A stretch of 64,000 bases of DNA from Sipunculus nudus (GCA_026874595.1 CM049317.1:1295108-1359107), one strand, 5' to 3'; shown: positions 1 through 12,017, numbered from the stretch's first letter. The notes: a model not told the origin generated them from the sequence alone. Numbers and translations: made by a program.

Positions 1-1434
1 GAATCCACTCATAATCAATGTCTCATGGCCATGTTAATGGTAGTCCTGAATCCTCTAATAATCAATGTCTCATGACCATGTAAAGGGTAGTCCAGAATCC
101 AGTCATAATCAATGTCTCATGAACATGGTAAGGGTAGTCCTGAATCCACTCATAATCAATGTCTCATGACCATGTTAAAGGTAGTCCTGAATCCACTCAT
201 AGTCAATGTCTCATGACCATGTTAAGGATAGTCCTGAATCCACTCATAATCAATGTCTCATGGCCATGTTAATGGTAGTCCTGAATCCTCTAATAATCAA
301 TGTCTCATGACCATGTAAAGGGTAGTCCAGAATCCAGTCATAATCAATGTCTCATGAACATGGTAAGGGTAGTCCTGAATCCACTCATAATCAATGTCTC
401 ATGACCATGTTAAAGGTAGTCCTGAATCCACTCATAGTCAATGTCTCATGACCATGTTAAGGATAGTCCTGAATCCACTCATAATCATTGTCTCATGACC
501 ATGTTAATGGTAGTCCTGAATCCACTAATAATCAATGTCTCATGACCATGTTAAGGGTAGTCCTGAATCCACTCATAATCAATGTCTCATGACCATGTTA
601 AAGGTAGTCCTGAATCCACTCATAATCAGTGTCTCATGACCATGTTAAGGGTAGTCCTGAATCCACTCATAATCAATGTCTCATGACCATGTTAAGGGTA
701 GTCCTGAATCCACTCATAATCAATGTCTCATGACCATGTTAAGGGTAGTCCTGAATCATCTCATAATCAATGTCTCGTGACCATGTTAAGGGTAGTCCAG
801 AATCCACTCATAATCAATGTCTCATGACCATGGTAAGGGTAGTCCTGAATCCACTCATAGTCAATGTCTCATGACCATGTAAAGGATAGTTCTGAATCAA
901 CTCATAGTCAATGTCTCATGACCATGTAAAGGATAGTCCTGAATCCACTCATAGTCAATGTCTCATGACCATTTAAGGGGAGTCCAGAATCCAATCATAA
1001 TCAATGTCTCATGACCATGGTAAGGGTAGTCCTGAATCCACTCATAATCAATGTCTCATGACCATGTTAATGGTAGTCCTGAATCCACTTATAATCAATG
1101 TCTCACGACCATGTTAAGGGTAGTCCTGAATCCACTCATAATCAGTGTCTCATGACCAGTTAAAGGTCACCATGGTATGGGTAGTCCTGAATCCACTCAT
1201 TATCAATGTCTCAAAGCCATGGTAAGGATAGTCCTGAATCCACTCATAAGACCAATGGGATTCCTTCATCCATTCACAATCAATGTCACAGGAACATGGT
1301 AAGAGTAGTCCTGAATCCACTCATAACCAATGTCTCCAGGCCATGGTTAGGGTAGTCTAATATCCAGTCATAACCAATGTCTCATGACCAAGGTAAGGAT
1401 AGTCCTGAATCCATTCATTATCAAAGTCTCCAAG
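1..1434. repeat. 47-bp minisatellite array
   Basis: About 30 head-to-tail copies of a 47-base unit with cores GAATCCACTCATAATCAATG and TCATGACCATGTTAAGG. The array probably continues beyond the left edge. Copies near the left are nearly identical and those past 1150 decay. A higher-order period is visible: positions 1-235 recur at 236-470 with the same variants (CATGGCC, CCTCTAATA, GTAAAGGGTAGTCCAG), which is 5 x 47 bases. No coding potential is apparent. Confidence 0.95.
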
Positions 1435-1512
1435 GTAAATCTCACTGAAAACCACCATCTTGATGGACATGATATTTGCATTCAGACTAGTGTAGAAAAA
1501 AATGGATAGAGC

Positions 1513-1622
1513 ATGGACCATAATATTGTTTTCATCGACTTAACCAAGGCGTTTGATTCCGTCAATAGAACAGAAGAACATGCCAAAAGTGTTATATGCC
1601 AAGATCGTGACAAGCGAGACTA
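1513..1622 (+). mobile_element. LINE reverse-transcriptase fragment (fossil)
   Basis: The plus-strand frame starting at 1513 reads HNIVFIDLTKAFDSVNR before degenerating and stopping at 1620-1622. F-x-D-L-T-K-A-F-D-x-V-N-R is the hallmark of reverse-transcriptase motif A in non-LTR retrotransposons, including the first catalytic aspartate. A stop lies just upstream in the same frame and nothing further downstream reads as RT, so this is a dead fragment of about 100 bases between the 47-bp array and the 279-bp tandem repeat. The clade cannot be told from so little sequence. Confidence 0.6.
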
Positions 1623-1639
1623 AATTCTATTTATTTTAG

Positions 1640-2030
1640 TATCCGCCAAAACAGAATTTTGCTGTTACTATGTTTCCAGTTAGACGCCGCCGCCGCCGCC
1701 GCCGTATAGGTTTCCGGAGAATTCCTCCGTAACCACTAAGCAGAATATTTAAAAAAATCGGAATTATGTTCGGGTTACATGTGAACTGGCGCGCCCTCAT
1801 TTTGGTTGACCTCTTACCTTTTCTCTCTGCCCAGCGTCCATTTGTGCGTCTGTTTCCACATATAAACCCACATATCTCGGGAACCGTATGACCGACAAGG
1901 CTAAACATTTTGCACAAATGTAGCCCTTGGATAGCTTCATAACATACACTAAAATGGTAGCGCCACCTGAAAACCATTTATGCACAGCCCCCCTCTGTTC
2001 ATCTGGATAAAAATCACTCATATTTCTGCA
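1640..2030. repeat. Diverged repeat segment with a GCC triplet run
   Basis: Contains (GCC)n at about 1686-1704. The stretch at 1790-1990 shares phrases with the downstream 279-bp units: a CAGCGTCCATTTGTGCGTC-like phrase, a 'hot' sequence around ATCTCGGGAACC, and GGTAGCGCCACC in inverted form. It looks like an older, partly inverted relative of the adjacent tandem repeat. The short ORFs here have no coding signature. Confidence 0.4.
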
Positions 2031-3870
2031 TTGGATGGACTTATCCACCTGAAATTCTGCATGTGTTTACATCCTGGACTGCTTTCTTGATTTTATGACA
2101 GGTGGCGCCACCTACATTAACGTTCAGGCTGCAGACATACAGGCTTATATCTCAAGACTGGTTTGACACATTCTTTTGAAATTCTGCATGTGTTTAAAAC
2201 TCGTATAGCTCTTCATCATACGCAAAACTGGTGGCACCATCTGCACCCATTTTTGCACAGCGTCCGTCTGTTTGTCTGCCGAGGGATAAAATTACTCATA
2301 TCTCGACATTGGTTTGACTTATCTGCATTAAATTTTGCAGGTTTATAAATCTTGGATAGCTTTCTGGATTTTGTGGCAGGTGGCGCCACCTACATTTATG
2401 TTTACGCTGCAGACATCCAGGCTTATATCTCAGAACTGGTTTGCTGTATCATCCTGAAATTTTGCATGTTGTTACAGGTGCCTTTTTTATTGTTTGCACA
2501 AGTCTTACAGATGTCTTTTTTGTTGTATGACACGGGCGTAACTCGTGTTGTGGCGCCCATGTCTGGCCGCGTATTGCATTCTCAGTTTAATCCGTACTGG
2601 TAGAACTCTCGTTGTCATGCTAGCTTGGGACTTTCTCGCCTGGCCGAGCCGGGGCAAGCTCAGGTGTGAACCTAATATGTTGAGACACAGCGATGTTTTT
2701 CTAGAAGATTCCAGTAACGCGTGTTTACTGTGTGTTGTGTTGGATTCTTAAGACTGTTCAGGAAGTGGGAAATTCTCGGCTTGGGGTGAGAGGTTATAAA
2801 TAGGGGGCTGTGTTTTAAGTCGAGGGAGAGATGAGAGAATATTCCAGCGGACAAAGACGTGTTAGACCTGTCCGATTATCCAGTGATTTCATAGTTCTAT
2901 TATTACTAAGTCTATATAATTTGGTGCTGCCTGTCTCAAGTTTACTTTCTGGATTGTTACAAGAGCTTTACATTGGACTGTTATTCTCCGGGAGAGTTTG
3001 TGCTGACTTTTCATCCGGCATATACATTAAAAGGACTTATCCTTGTGACAGTGGTGGTAGCCATGTACTGTGCACTTTGTTTATTTTGTTGTGTGATTGT
3101 ATTGATTTGTTGTTATACCTCTGTTATACTGTGTAATTGTATTGATTTAGTGTGTTGTTATGTTAGGGTTGTTTTAAGAATAAATTATAGTTATTTGTTA
3201 ACATAAAACCACTGACTTCTTAAATCATTCCCTTAGACATTTAACAGCTCCCTAGTGTTACAGAATCTGATTTTTTTTTATCCCCTTGACAAAATTTATG
3301 TTCATCACGCAAACGTGATCTGTTGATATTAGATTCCGTAACAATGAGTATAGATCTCACTAAGTTTTTTATCATACGAAAATTGGAGGCGCCACCTGCA
3401 CCCATTTTTGCACAGCGTCCGTCTGTTTGTCTGCCGTGGGATAAGATAACTCATATCTCAGTAGTGGTTCGACTTATCTGCCTCATTTGTTGCATGTTTA
3501 TACATCTTGGATAGCTTTCTCGATTTTGTGGCAGGTGGCGCCACCTACATTTATGTTTATACTGCAGACATTCAGGCTTATATCTCAGGACTGGTTTGAC
3601 ATATCCCTTGAAATGTTGCATGTGTATAGATCTCACATAGCTCTTAATCATACTCAAAATTGGCGGCGCCACCTGTCACCATTTTTGCTCAGGGTCCTTC
3701 TGTTTGTCTGCTGTGGGATAAAATCACTCATATACAAGCAGTGGTTTGACTTATCTGCCTAAAATTTTGCATATGTATACAATTTGAATAGTTTCTGGAT
3801 TTTGTTGTAGGTGGCGCGACCTACATACATATTTCGGCTGCAGACATCCATGCTTATATGCAACACACTT
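2031..3870. repeat. 279-bp tandem repeat, split by an LTR insertion
   Basis: The landmark GGTGGCGCCACCTACAT recurs at 2101, 2379, 3534 and (as GGTGGCGCGACC) 3810. After removing the 874-base LTR at 2470-3343, the spacings are 278, 281 and 276 bases. Each unit also carries CACCCATTTTTGCACAGCGT and GCTGCAGACATCCAGGCTTA. This is a short satellite-like array of about five units, or a dispersed repeat with internal duplications. No protein is evident. Confidence 0.75.
2470..3343 (+). mobile_element. Solo LTR, copy 1 of three in the window
   Basis: An 874-base insertion interrupts one unit of the 279-bp repeat. It begins TGTTAC and ends GTAACA, perfect inverted 6-mers and the expected TG...CA termini. 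It is flanked by ATGT on the left and ATGA on the right, a 4-bp target duplication with one mismatch. Inside are a TATA box (TTATAAATAGGGG, about 2794-2806) and a polyadenylation signal AATAAA (3179-3184), the usual LTR order. No internal retroelement region adjoins it, so it is a solo LTR. It is homologous to 27981-28794 and 59456-60243. Confidence 0.75.
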
Positions 3871-4769
3871 CACTCTATTTCCCCTTGCCACTCAACCCGT
3901 GCCTCACTTCACCCGCCCCTCTTCGTCGGATACACGTATTCGCTTGTCGGCTACTCGAATTCTAGTTTTTGTTAATTTTATTTAATCCGATTTAACCAAT
4001 ACTAAGCAAAAGCAATTCATGCATATTCGAAATCTCAGGTTTACTGATATTCAGCAAAGGCAACTGGTAATTTACATCGCACTTCTATATTTAGCCTTGA
4101 TTTAATTTTAGCTTGAGTTTGCTGGTTGAGCCTAGCATAACATAATGCCACGTATGTGACATGTATGATCAAGTTTCGCGATTGGATTTATTAGTTAAGG
4201 CTACCTGATTTTTTAATGAGATTTTTCTGTATTAACAATACATGGTCATTGTATAGTCACAAGTTGTCAACCAAATGAGCCGTTAGGAGCCTGAACAGCA
4301 GAGTGTTGTGTAGTTTTGTCCTGTGTAGTTTGCGAAGGGGTTTACGTAGCATATGTTGCGCCATCTGTTGGGACTCTTAGGTACTGTTGATGAGAATGCT
4401 GGGGTACAGCGCTTTGGATCAAGACGATACATGAATGAATTAACACACTATATTATATACATATTGTGTACACTTATTTTTGCAAGTTACAACTTCTTAA
4501 ATACATTGCCGCCTCCATGCCCAACGAACAACAAACCAAACTTCCTAAAGATAAAAGAAATACATTCAGAAGGGGTGTTTGATTCTTTTCATGATTTTAA
4601 AACAGCAGCGTATATCTGGTCTCAACCTGTGAGATTAGAAAATACCACAATCCTTTTAAATGAAGCAAGCAAAGCATATGACTCAAGATAAAAAATGTGT
4701 TAGCTCAAACTCATATTGCTTATATTGCCGAGTGCACCAAAGGGCTAAAATGGCAAACGAAGGCCATAT
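3871..4769. other. No supported gene
   Basis: AT-rich sequence. A plus-strand ORF of 112 codons begins at 4353, but its composition is ordinary, it has no recognisable domain and no splice or poly(A) context, so I do not call it a gene. Confidence 0.5.
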
Positions 4770-5430
4770 AACATGTTATCGTATCAATCTTACTGCCAGG
4801 CCACATAACATGTCATCTTATCAATCTTACTGCCAGGCCACATAACATGTCATCTTATCAGTCTAACTGCCAGGCCACATAACATCTCATCTTATCAGTC
4901 TTACTGCCAGACCACATAACATGTCATCTTATCAATCTTACTTCCAGGCCACATAACAGGTCATCTAATCATTCTTACTGCCAGGCCACAAAACATGTCA
5001 TCTTATCAATCTTACTGCCAGGCCACATAACGTGTCATCTTATCAATCTTACTGCCAGGCCACAAGACATGTCATCTTATCAATCTTACTGCCAGGCCAC
5101 ATGAAATGTCATCTTATCAATCTTACTGCCAGGCCACATAACATGTCATCTTATCAATCTTACGGCCAGGCCACAAAACATGTCATCTTATCAATCTTAT
5201 GGCCAGGCCACATAACATGTCATCTTATCAATCTTACTGCCAGGCGACAAAACATCTCATCTTATCAGTCTTACTGCCAGGCCACAAAACATGTCATCTT
5301 ATCAATCTTACTGCCAGGCCACATAACATGTCATCTTATCAATCTTACTGCCAGAAACAAAACATGTCATCTTATCAATCTTACTGCCAGGCCACATAAC
5401 ATGTCATCTTATCAATCTTACTGCCAGGTG
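4770..5430. repeat. 37-bp minisatellite array
   Basis: About 18 copies of a 37-base unit built on ACATGTCATCTTATCAATC and TTACTGCCAGGCCAC. Variation is mostly single substitutions (CATAAC/CAAAAC, TACTGCC/TACGGCC). ORFs running through it (for example 5032-5442) exist only because the unit lacks stops in some frames. Confidence 0.95.
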
Positions 5431-5612
5431 GTCGGTCATTAGAATACAGACTAACAGTCCTACAATGGATAAATGTTCCTGTTTATACTCAAACCAACTT
5501 TCGGAGAATAAACATAGCAACACGGTTCTATTGATATCAAAACCAAACGTCTACAGATAAACGCGCATAATAAATCATACATACATCAATAAGTCTTTCC
5601 GTTATGATATAT

Positions 5613-5618
5613 TTTATT
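5613..5618 (-). terminator. Poly(A) signal, SCP1
   Basis: AATAAA on the minus strand, about 195 bases beyond the SCP1 stop codon at 5813-5815. It fits the 3' end of SCP1. Other AATAAA-like sites at about 5921 and 5989 lie upstream of the stop, in the last intron. Confidence 0.45.
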
Positions 5619-5694
5619 CATTTATATTTTGTGTTACGTTTTATAGATCGGATCATGGATTATCTGGATAAATTCCTCAGGTCTAAAGGATAAC

Positions 5695-5845
5695 GTCACT
5701 GGAACAAGCCCAGGAACTCCCTGTAAGATGACGTTACTGGAACAAGCCCAGGAACTCCCCGTAAGATGACGTCACTGGAACAAGCCCAGGAACTCCAGGT
5801 AAGATGACGTCACTAGAACAAGCCCAGGAACTCCCGGTAACTCTC
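5695..5845. repeat. 38-bp repeat, four copies, overlapping the SCP1 last exon
   Basis: Four copies of a unit containing GACGTCACTGGAACAAGCCC and AGGAACTCC. On the minus strand the highest-coordinate copy is the 3' half of the SCP1 terminal exon (5813-5868), including its TAG stop. The other three copies lie in the 3' UTR. Confidence 0.85.
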
Positions 5846-8817
5846 AAGGCTCCTCCTCGCAGCCAATCCTATAACAATAATAATAAAAATAATTCTTATG
5901 TGTTTATATAATTTGTATTCTTTATTATCTACATTGGCGTCGTTATAATTTTTATCGATTTTAATCATATTTTTTCTCTCTCTATTATATTTATTACATG
6001 TATTATTATACCGAATAAAAAGAAATGCTATAAAATATGTCTAAGAATACACTCAGTGTTAACACAGTTGGAAATAATATAATAAATGCACATATGTTTG
6101 TATATTTGCTGTTATATCAGAGACTTATGTCAGTTTAGATATATTTGTTTCAAACATACCGTTGTCTGGCTGATTACAGAACGTCCTAACAACCACGGGC
6201 ACGGAGTCGATAGACGCCCCGCTCAGCTTCAAGAAATCCTCCATTAATGGCTGACATTTATCATTGCTGGTGAATCGTTTCATCATACACAGGAACGTGT
6301 TCCCAATCTCAAAGCTTAACGCGGTCACACTGCAAGCATTATGACATCATCAAGTCACGATCTGACCGGTAACGGGTGTATGAATAACATAATATTATGA
6401 TTAACATGGTCTGATACGACGTTGAAAAATATTTGGTCACAAAGCAATTAATTTTAAGGTAAATATACTTGTATACTAAGCTTGGTATTTACTAAAATTG
6501 ACCAGAATCAGTGAATCATTCTTCATTCGCACCGCGGCATTTACTAAAGACAACTTATTAACGACACATTCTTCATGAGGTCTCTCATCAGACTACGCGT
6601 TAACAGGATAATCCTCGTGCTATAAGGCAACCTGGTTAAGTTTAAGGTGATAAATGTCGTGCATGTTTAAACACAACAAATACCACTTACTTGCAAGAAT
6701 GTTCTTCCATCAACTTTATTATCTTGTTCACTGAACATTTTCCAGAAAGCTCAAAAAATGGACAGCCTGTTTAAGTCATGGACCAGATATAAAAAAAAAA
6801 CAGGCCATATAAATGATATAATGAAGTGAGTTAGTAATAAACAAAGCATAATATTTTGGTCGTTTGCTGAATAACATTACAAAATAGCAGACACAGAAAA
6901 ATAGTAAGCCATTTAGTATTGCTATGATTATGTAATTTCAAGGGAAACTGCTATATATATTTGCTATCATCTGAACAGACAACCGACCTTTGCAGAGCAC
7001 GCTTGCGAGGCTTTCTATCTGACGTTTTATGACGACACTCATTGAGGACACGTAGGTGAACATATCGACCTCAGTAGGTGACACACAGCCCTCTATGTTA
7101 ATGTTACCGTCAATAATGTCCACCAGACACTTCTTGATATTCTCCACGCCGTCCCTACACAGACAAAGTTCTTATATTTATATCTAAACGTATATGGCTA
7201 AGTGACAGTCAAATTTGAAATCAAGGATTTTGTTATAATTCTTCCGATCGTTGAAAACAGCTTCCATAGCAAAATTTATGTTTGAGAATTGCTGAAAAAT
7301 AACACTTGTTTTCATACAGTTATAATTTATAACCTGGTAAGGGTTAGAGTTAGGGTTAGGTTAGGGTTATAATTAATAACCTGGTATGTAGGATACATGA
7401 TTCTGTTTCTCATTGATCTCATGAAAAATGCAGCAATAATGTCCCTGGGATAAATAAAATAGTGGAAATCTATAACATAATCTAATATTTTGTTTTTAAT
7501 GCTACAATTGCTTCATTTTTAACATTTATTTTGAGAAAACGATATCAACAATGTTTCATGCAAAGCTGGGAATAGGGGGGGGGGGCACACCGGTAATGAG
7601 CACGTAGGAGTGGTCGTACAGGGTTCCATGGCTAGGGTTTTAGAAGGGTTACATGCAGGGTACAGTGGCCAGGGTGTTTGGCAAGCTGCAGGTTACAGTG
7701 GCCAGGGTATTTGTCGAGTTGCAGGGTAAAATCGCCAGGGTGTTTGCCATGTTGCAGGGTAAAGTCGCCAGGGTGTTCAGCAAGTTGCAAGGTACAGTGG
7801 CCAGGGTGTTTACCAAGTTGCAGTATGCAATGGCCAAGAGCATTTCTACTCGTTAACTATATAATACTTCAACACCAGATGTACCCAAACACCAGCTGCA
7901 TCACCTTAAAAATCCAGAATCATCAGATAAATAATTAATGAATAAATATACGAATGTGATCATATAATCGTGTAATCAATACTGAGTGGTTGTTTTTTTT
8001 TATTTTTGGATTTCAATTTTATTTGTATTTTTTCCCCTGTCTCTTTGATATAATGACATTACCTGGACCAATCTAATATCATAAAAACTCGTTCATCTTA
8101 CACAGGCTATGAGACTATATGAGAATTTATGAGATTCATTAAATGAACCGACACATTACACGTACAACACTACTAAGACTAACATTGTATTACATGTGGT
8201 GTCCTGTAGTGTTACACAATGCTGTCATCAAGGTTAGTGATTGATCAGATGACTATTACGTGTAAGGTGTAAGGTGTACGTACTGGACTCCTTGGTTACA
8301 GTTGGTGAATGGGTAACCAGCCAACGACGTCATTACCATCGTGTTCGCACATCGTGTGAATTCGGCACAGTCAGACTGGGCTTGATGAATCAAGTGTACA
8401 TCATTTTTACAATTCCTAGAATTGCGGTCTTATAGATTTTTTATTACCACGGAGGGCGAAGCAATCTCGATTCTTAATTAACGGTCAATTATAAATGGTA
8501 TTTTTACACTGGTATGTATACATTCATAGAATGCTAACGTCGCGGTAAGTGTAAATTTTATTGTAAATCCCCATGACTACTGAGGGACGTTAACAAAGGT
8601 GAATTAGGATTATTGCTCATATAAATCGAGAAATCTGAAAAGATCTTTGTGAGGACAGATGAGAGGGATACATGTAACATCCATAACCTCACGTAAATCC
8701 CCACAGTGGATAAAAATGTTTGATTTAAATCTTGGGTTAGAAAAGCCGTAACTCACCGGACCGGATGTTGGAAAATAGAACAAAGACGAAGCCTTGGAGC
8801 AGGTATAGTGTGAACAT
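5813..8817 (-). CDS. SCP1: secreted 12-cysteine protein, six exons
   Basis: Exons in order: 8757-8817, 8284-8380, 6988-7154, 6691-6766, 6160-6329, 5813-5868. All have AG/GT borders, and the joined 627 bases give 208 residues. Exon 1 starts at ATG 8815-8817 and encodes a hydrophobic signal peptide (MFTLYLLQGFVFVLF). The mature part has 12 cysteines, three in each of exons 2-5, spaced C-x5-C-x16-C-x13-C-x13-C-x30-C-x2-C-x8-C-x13-C-x14-C-x10-C-x25-C. Splice phases run 1,2,1,2,1, so exon pairs 2-3 and 4-5 are probably two copies of one six-cysteine module. A possible N-glycosylation site N-V-T spans the exon 4/5 join. The last exon is a short basic tail ending in GLF. Its paralogue is SCP2 upstream. 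I do not recognise the family; a disulphide-rich, mainly helical extracellular protein is the inference. Function is unknown. Confidence 0.75.
7339..7369. repeat. Interstitial telomere-like repeat
   Basis: A run of imperfect TTAGGG units (GGGTTAGAGTTAGGG, then GTTAGGTTAGGGTTA) inside SCP1 intron 2. TTAGGG is the common metazoan telomere unit. About five degenerate copies fit a repair scar or chance expansion rather than a chromosome end. Confidence 0.6.
7640..7850. repeat. 33-bp minisatellite in SCP1 intron 2
   Basis: About six copies of a 33-base unit (GCCAGGGTGTTTGCCAAGTT, GCAGGGTACAGTG). Because 33 is a multiple of three, ORFs of 60-85 codons stay open on both strands here; they are not genes. 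A G run (about 7576-7585) lies just before it. Confidence 0.85.
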
Positions 8818-9335
8818 GGCGCTGACGTGAACGGTCCAGCCGCTACTGTTACATGTACTAACTCGCTTGTGTTTTTGGTTTAGGTCACGGATACTAATTT
8901 ATTCCTGAAATAAACGTTAAATAGTTAGACCTCGACACCTGCGTATCATCATGGAGTGATCATCTCTGCTGAAGGTCTAATCGGCCTTCCTGTTCCCCGG
9001 TATTATGTTATTCACAGGGCAGTTACGCAGTCCCTGAAACATTTAAAGTAAATAATAGCGAGCCCAGAATGGTGTTTTGCAACGTCGGTGCACGTCCACT
9101 AATCATTTAATTTCCGACCAGATAATAGAGGACTTACAGCGGAGGACGTACCATGTGCCGTCTGGTACGAAGGTTGTTAAACATCGAAGTCTCTGAAATG
9201 ATTATCCATTAAATATAATGATGCCTTGTTGGTTCTTTTATCACAACAAGACTTAGGCTAGTTCTGACGTAGTTAACTGTTCAACCATGGCATTACCAGG
9301 GTGTGTCCTACACATTGGAACCACGGCACTGACCT
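8818..9335. other. Intergenic region upstream of SCP1
   Basis: Must contain the SCP1 promoter and 5' UTR, since the start codon is at 8817. I see no convincing TATA box. No other gene is visible. Confidence 0.4.
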
Positions 9336-9338
9336 GCG

Positions 9339-9388
<50 letters not shown>

Positions 9389-9402
9389 AATATATATATA
9401 AC
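9336..9402. repeat. (TA)n microsatellite
   Basis: About 30 TA units with a TTTAAA interruption. Open reading frames through it encode only Ile-Tyr runs. Confidence 0.95.
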
Positions 9403-9843
9403 GGGTGTTCCAGGCAAAAGCCCAGGTCAGCCGGCGTGAGTGATTGCAAGGCGGTGATATATATAAAAGTCGGTATATATACATATCCTGGAATGCTCCA
9501 ATCCGGAGTCTCTGTCAAGCACAAAATTGATACTGGTTTACATATGATAAATATGATAGATGGTATATACAATTAATTTAACGTGCACATTGCAATTAAT
9601 TACTTAGTTATATACAGAAATAGTGGACATATTACACGGTAAATATTATACAAATGGGCACATTAGGAAACCACATTTGAAGATACCATTGCGTATAACA
9701 TGCAAGAAATACAAATATTCATGCTTGTACAACAAATATAAATTACCCAGTAGCGTTACAAATGTAAAATGTAATATAAGTAAATGAAAATCGGGCCAAC
9801 TGAAATGGTAGTAGTTTTTCTATAAACCATGTTCACAATGACC

Positions 9844-9846
<3 letters not shown>

Positions 9847-9920
<74 letters not shown>

Positions 9921-9923
9921 TAT
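9847..9923. repeat. (TA)n microsatellite
   Basis: About 35 TA units with a single GTA interruption near the right end; intergenic between SCP2 and SCP1. Confidence 0.95.
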
Positions 9924-10235
9924 ACGGGGCTTTCAGGAACGCGGGAATATGGATCAGAGATGCCAAATCAGCGAAACGAATGGAAACGGATACGTTTACT
10001 CATATGGAGCCGTTCTGCCTTACCGTTTTACATTTTGATCGCATGCAGTACTCACAGATCGAAATATGTGGAAAGAAAGCAAGATACCCCTCACACACAC
10101 CCTGGTTGACACTCACCTCTACAGTCTACTATCAATCATGATAATACCGCCCTTCCTGAATAGGGTCCTGGATCCACCACTTGTTACATCAGTTACATTG
10201 AGAAAATGTTTAGTGTGTGTGTGTGTGAAGGGAGG

Positions 10236-11512
10236 GGGGGGGGGGGGATTTAAATATGTTATACCTCCCTGGAACTGTCCCTGTCTTTGAGGGACGGGGG
10301 CGGGTACCTCCCTGGAACTGTCCCTGTCTTTGAGGGACGGGGGCGGGTACCTCCATGGAACTGTCCCTGTCTTTGAGGGACGGGGGCGGGTACCTCCATG
10401 GAACTGTCTCTGTCTTTGAGGGACGGGGGCCGGTACCTCCCTGGAACTGTCTCTGTCTTTGAGGGACGGGGGCCGGTACCTCCCTGGAACTGTCCCTGTC
10501 TTTGAGGGACGGGGGCGGGTACCTCCCTGGAACTGTCTCTGTCTTTGAGGGACGGGGGCCGGTACCTCCCTGGAACTGTCCCTGTCTTTGAGGGACGGGG
10601 GCCGGTACCTCCCTGGAACTGTCCCTGTCTTTGAGGGACGGGGGCCGGTACCTCCCTGGAACTGTCTCTGTCTTTGAGGGACGGGGGCCGGTACCTCCCT
10701 GGAACTGTCTCTGTCTTTGAGGGACGGGGGCCGGTACCTCCCTGGAACTGTCCCTGTCTTTGAGGGACGGGGGCCGGTACCTCCCTGGAACTGTCCCTGT
10801 CTTTGAGGGACGGGGGCCGGTACCTCCCTGGAACTGTCCCTGTCTTTGAGGGACGGGGGCGCGTACCTCCCTGGAACTGTCTCTGTCTTTGAGGGACGGG
10901 GGCGGGTACCTCCCTGGAACTGTCTCTGTCTTTGAGGGGACGGGGGCGGGTACCTCCCTGGAACTGTCTCTGTCTTTGAGGGACGGGGGCGGGTACCTCC
11001 CTGGAACTGTCTCTGTCTTTGAGGGACGGGGGCGGGTACCTCCCTGGAACTGTCCCTGTCTTTGAGGGACGGGGGCCGGTACCTCCCTGGAACTGTCCCT
11101 GTCTTTGAGGGACGGGGGCCGGTACCTCCCTGGAACTGTCCCTGTCTTTGAGGGACGGGGGCCGGTACCTCCCTGGAACTGTCCCTGTCTTTGAGGGACG
11201 GGGGCCGGTACCTCCCTGGAACTGTCCCTGTCTTTGAGGGACGGGGGCCGGTACCTCCCTGGAACTGTCTCTGTCTTTGAGGGACGGGGGCCGGTACCTC
11301 CCTGGAACTGTCCCTGTCTTTGAGGGACGGGGGCCGGTACCTCCCTGGAACTGTCCCTGTCTTTGAGGGACGGGGGCCGGTACCTCCCTGGAACTGTCCC
11401 TGTCTTTGAGGGACGGGGGCGCGTACCTCCCTGGAACTGTCTCTGTCTTTGAGGGACGGGGGCGGGTACCTCCCTGGAACTGTCTCTGTCTTTGAGGGAC
11501 GGGGGCGGGCGA
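10236..11512. repeat. 43-bp minisatellite array with a hairpin in each unit
   Basis: After a poly-G run (about 10236-10247) come about 29 copies of a 43-base unit: CTCCCTGGAACTGTCCCTGT, then CTTTGAGGGACGGGGGCCGG, then TAC. GTCCCT and AGGGAC within a unit can pair as a 6-bp stem with a 7-base loop. About a third of units carry GTCTCT, which breaks one pair. Each unit also has a palindromic GGTACC. The unit has no stop on the minus strand and is not a multiple of three, so three overlapping minus-strand ORFs of 419-483 codons run through it. They are artefacts, each cycling through the same three peptides. Intergenic. Confidence 0.95.
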
Positions 11513-11924
11513 TAACACCTATGGGGAGGGGGCATGTAAATGTATAACATGAGTTAGCCATATAAAACAAGTGTTATTTGACTCATACACGGTACGCTGT
11601 ATTCATTTACAATTTCATGAGCAGCCAAACCTACTGCATGACAATTGTACAAGGAACGAACGCCCTTTGTGCTCTTCTATCCGCCATTGAACATATGAAC
11701 GCTTATTTCTGATCTAAAATATAACCATAACAAATTCTTTGGCTGAGAAAGTACATTAACTCGTCCGACATTCCAAACAATATTTACAACGTGAGCCCAT
11801 TATTAATCTCAACCCATTCCCATTAGGACTGATGGCAAGGGAGACATCTCAAACAGCAACACTCACAGACAACCTTGTCATTCAGGCATACAGTGTAAAC
11901 TAGAACCAACGCTTATTTTACGTG

Positions 11925-11930
11925 TTTATT
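11925..11930 (-). terminator. Poly(A) signal, SCP2
   Basis: AATAAA on the minus strand about 90 bases beyond the proposed SCP2 stop at 12018-12020. Confidence 0.55.
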
Positions 11931-12017
11931 ATCAGTACTGGTCATGACAGTGAGGCCTGTGGAAGATAAGGAGCCAATCAGAACCATCAGGAGGCTCAGG
12001 TGACACGGGAAAAAAAT

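Noticed and set aside
1-1434. CRISPR-like array
   Set aside because: Units are contiguous with no unique spacers, in a eukaryotic genome; it is a minisatellite.
4353-4691. 112-codon plus-strand ORF
   Set aside because: Starts with ATG but has no recognised domain, codon bias or gene context; length is possible by chance in this much DNA.
10119-11570. Overlapping minus-strand ORFs of 419-483 codons, Pro/Arg-rich
   Set aside because: They are three frames through a 43-bp repeat without stops. All three frames encode the same cycling peptides, which selection on a real protein would not produce.
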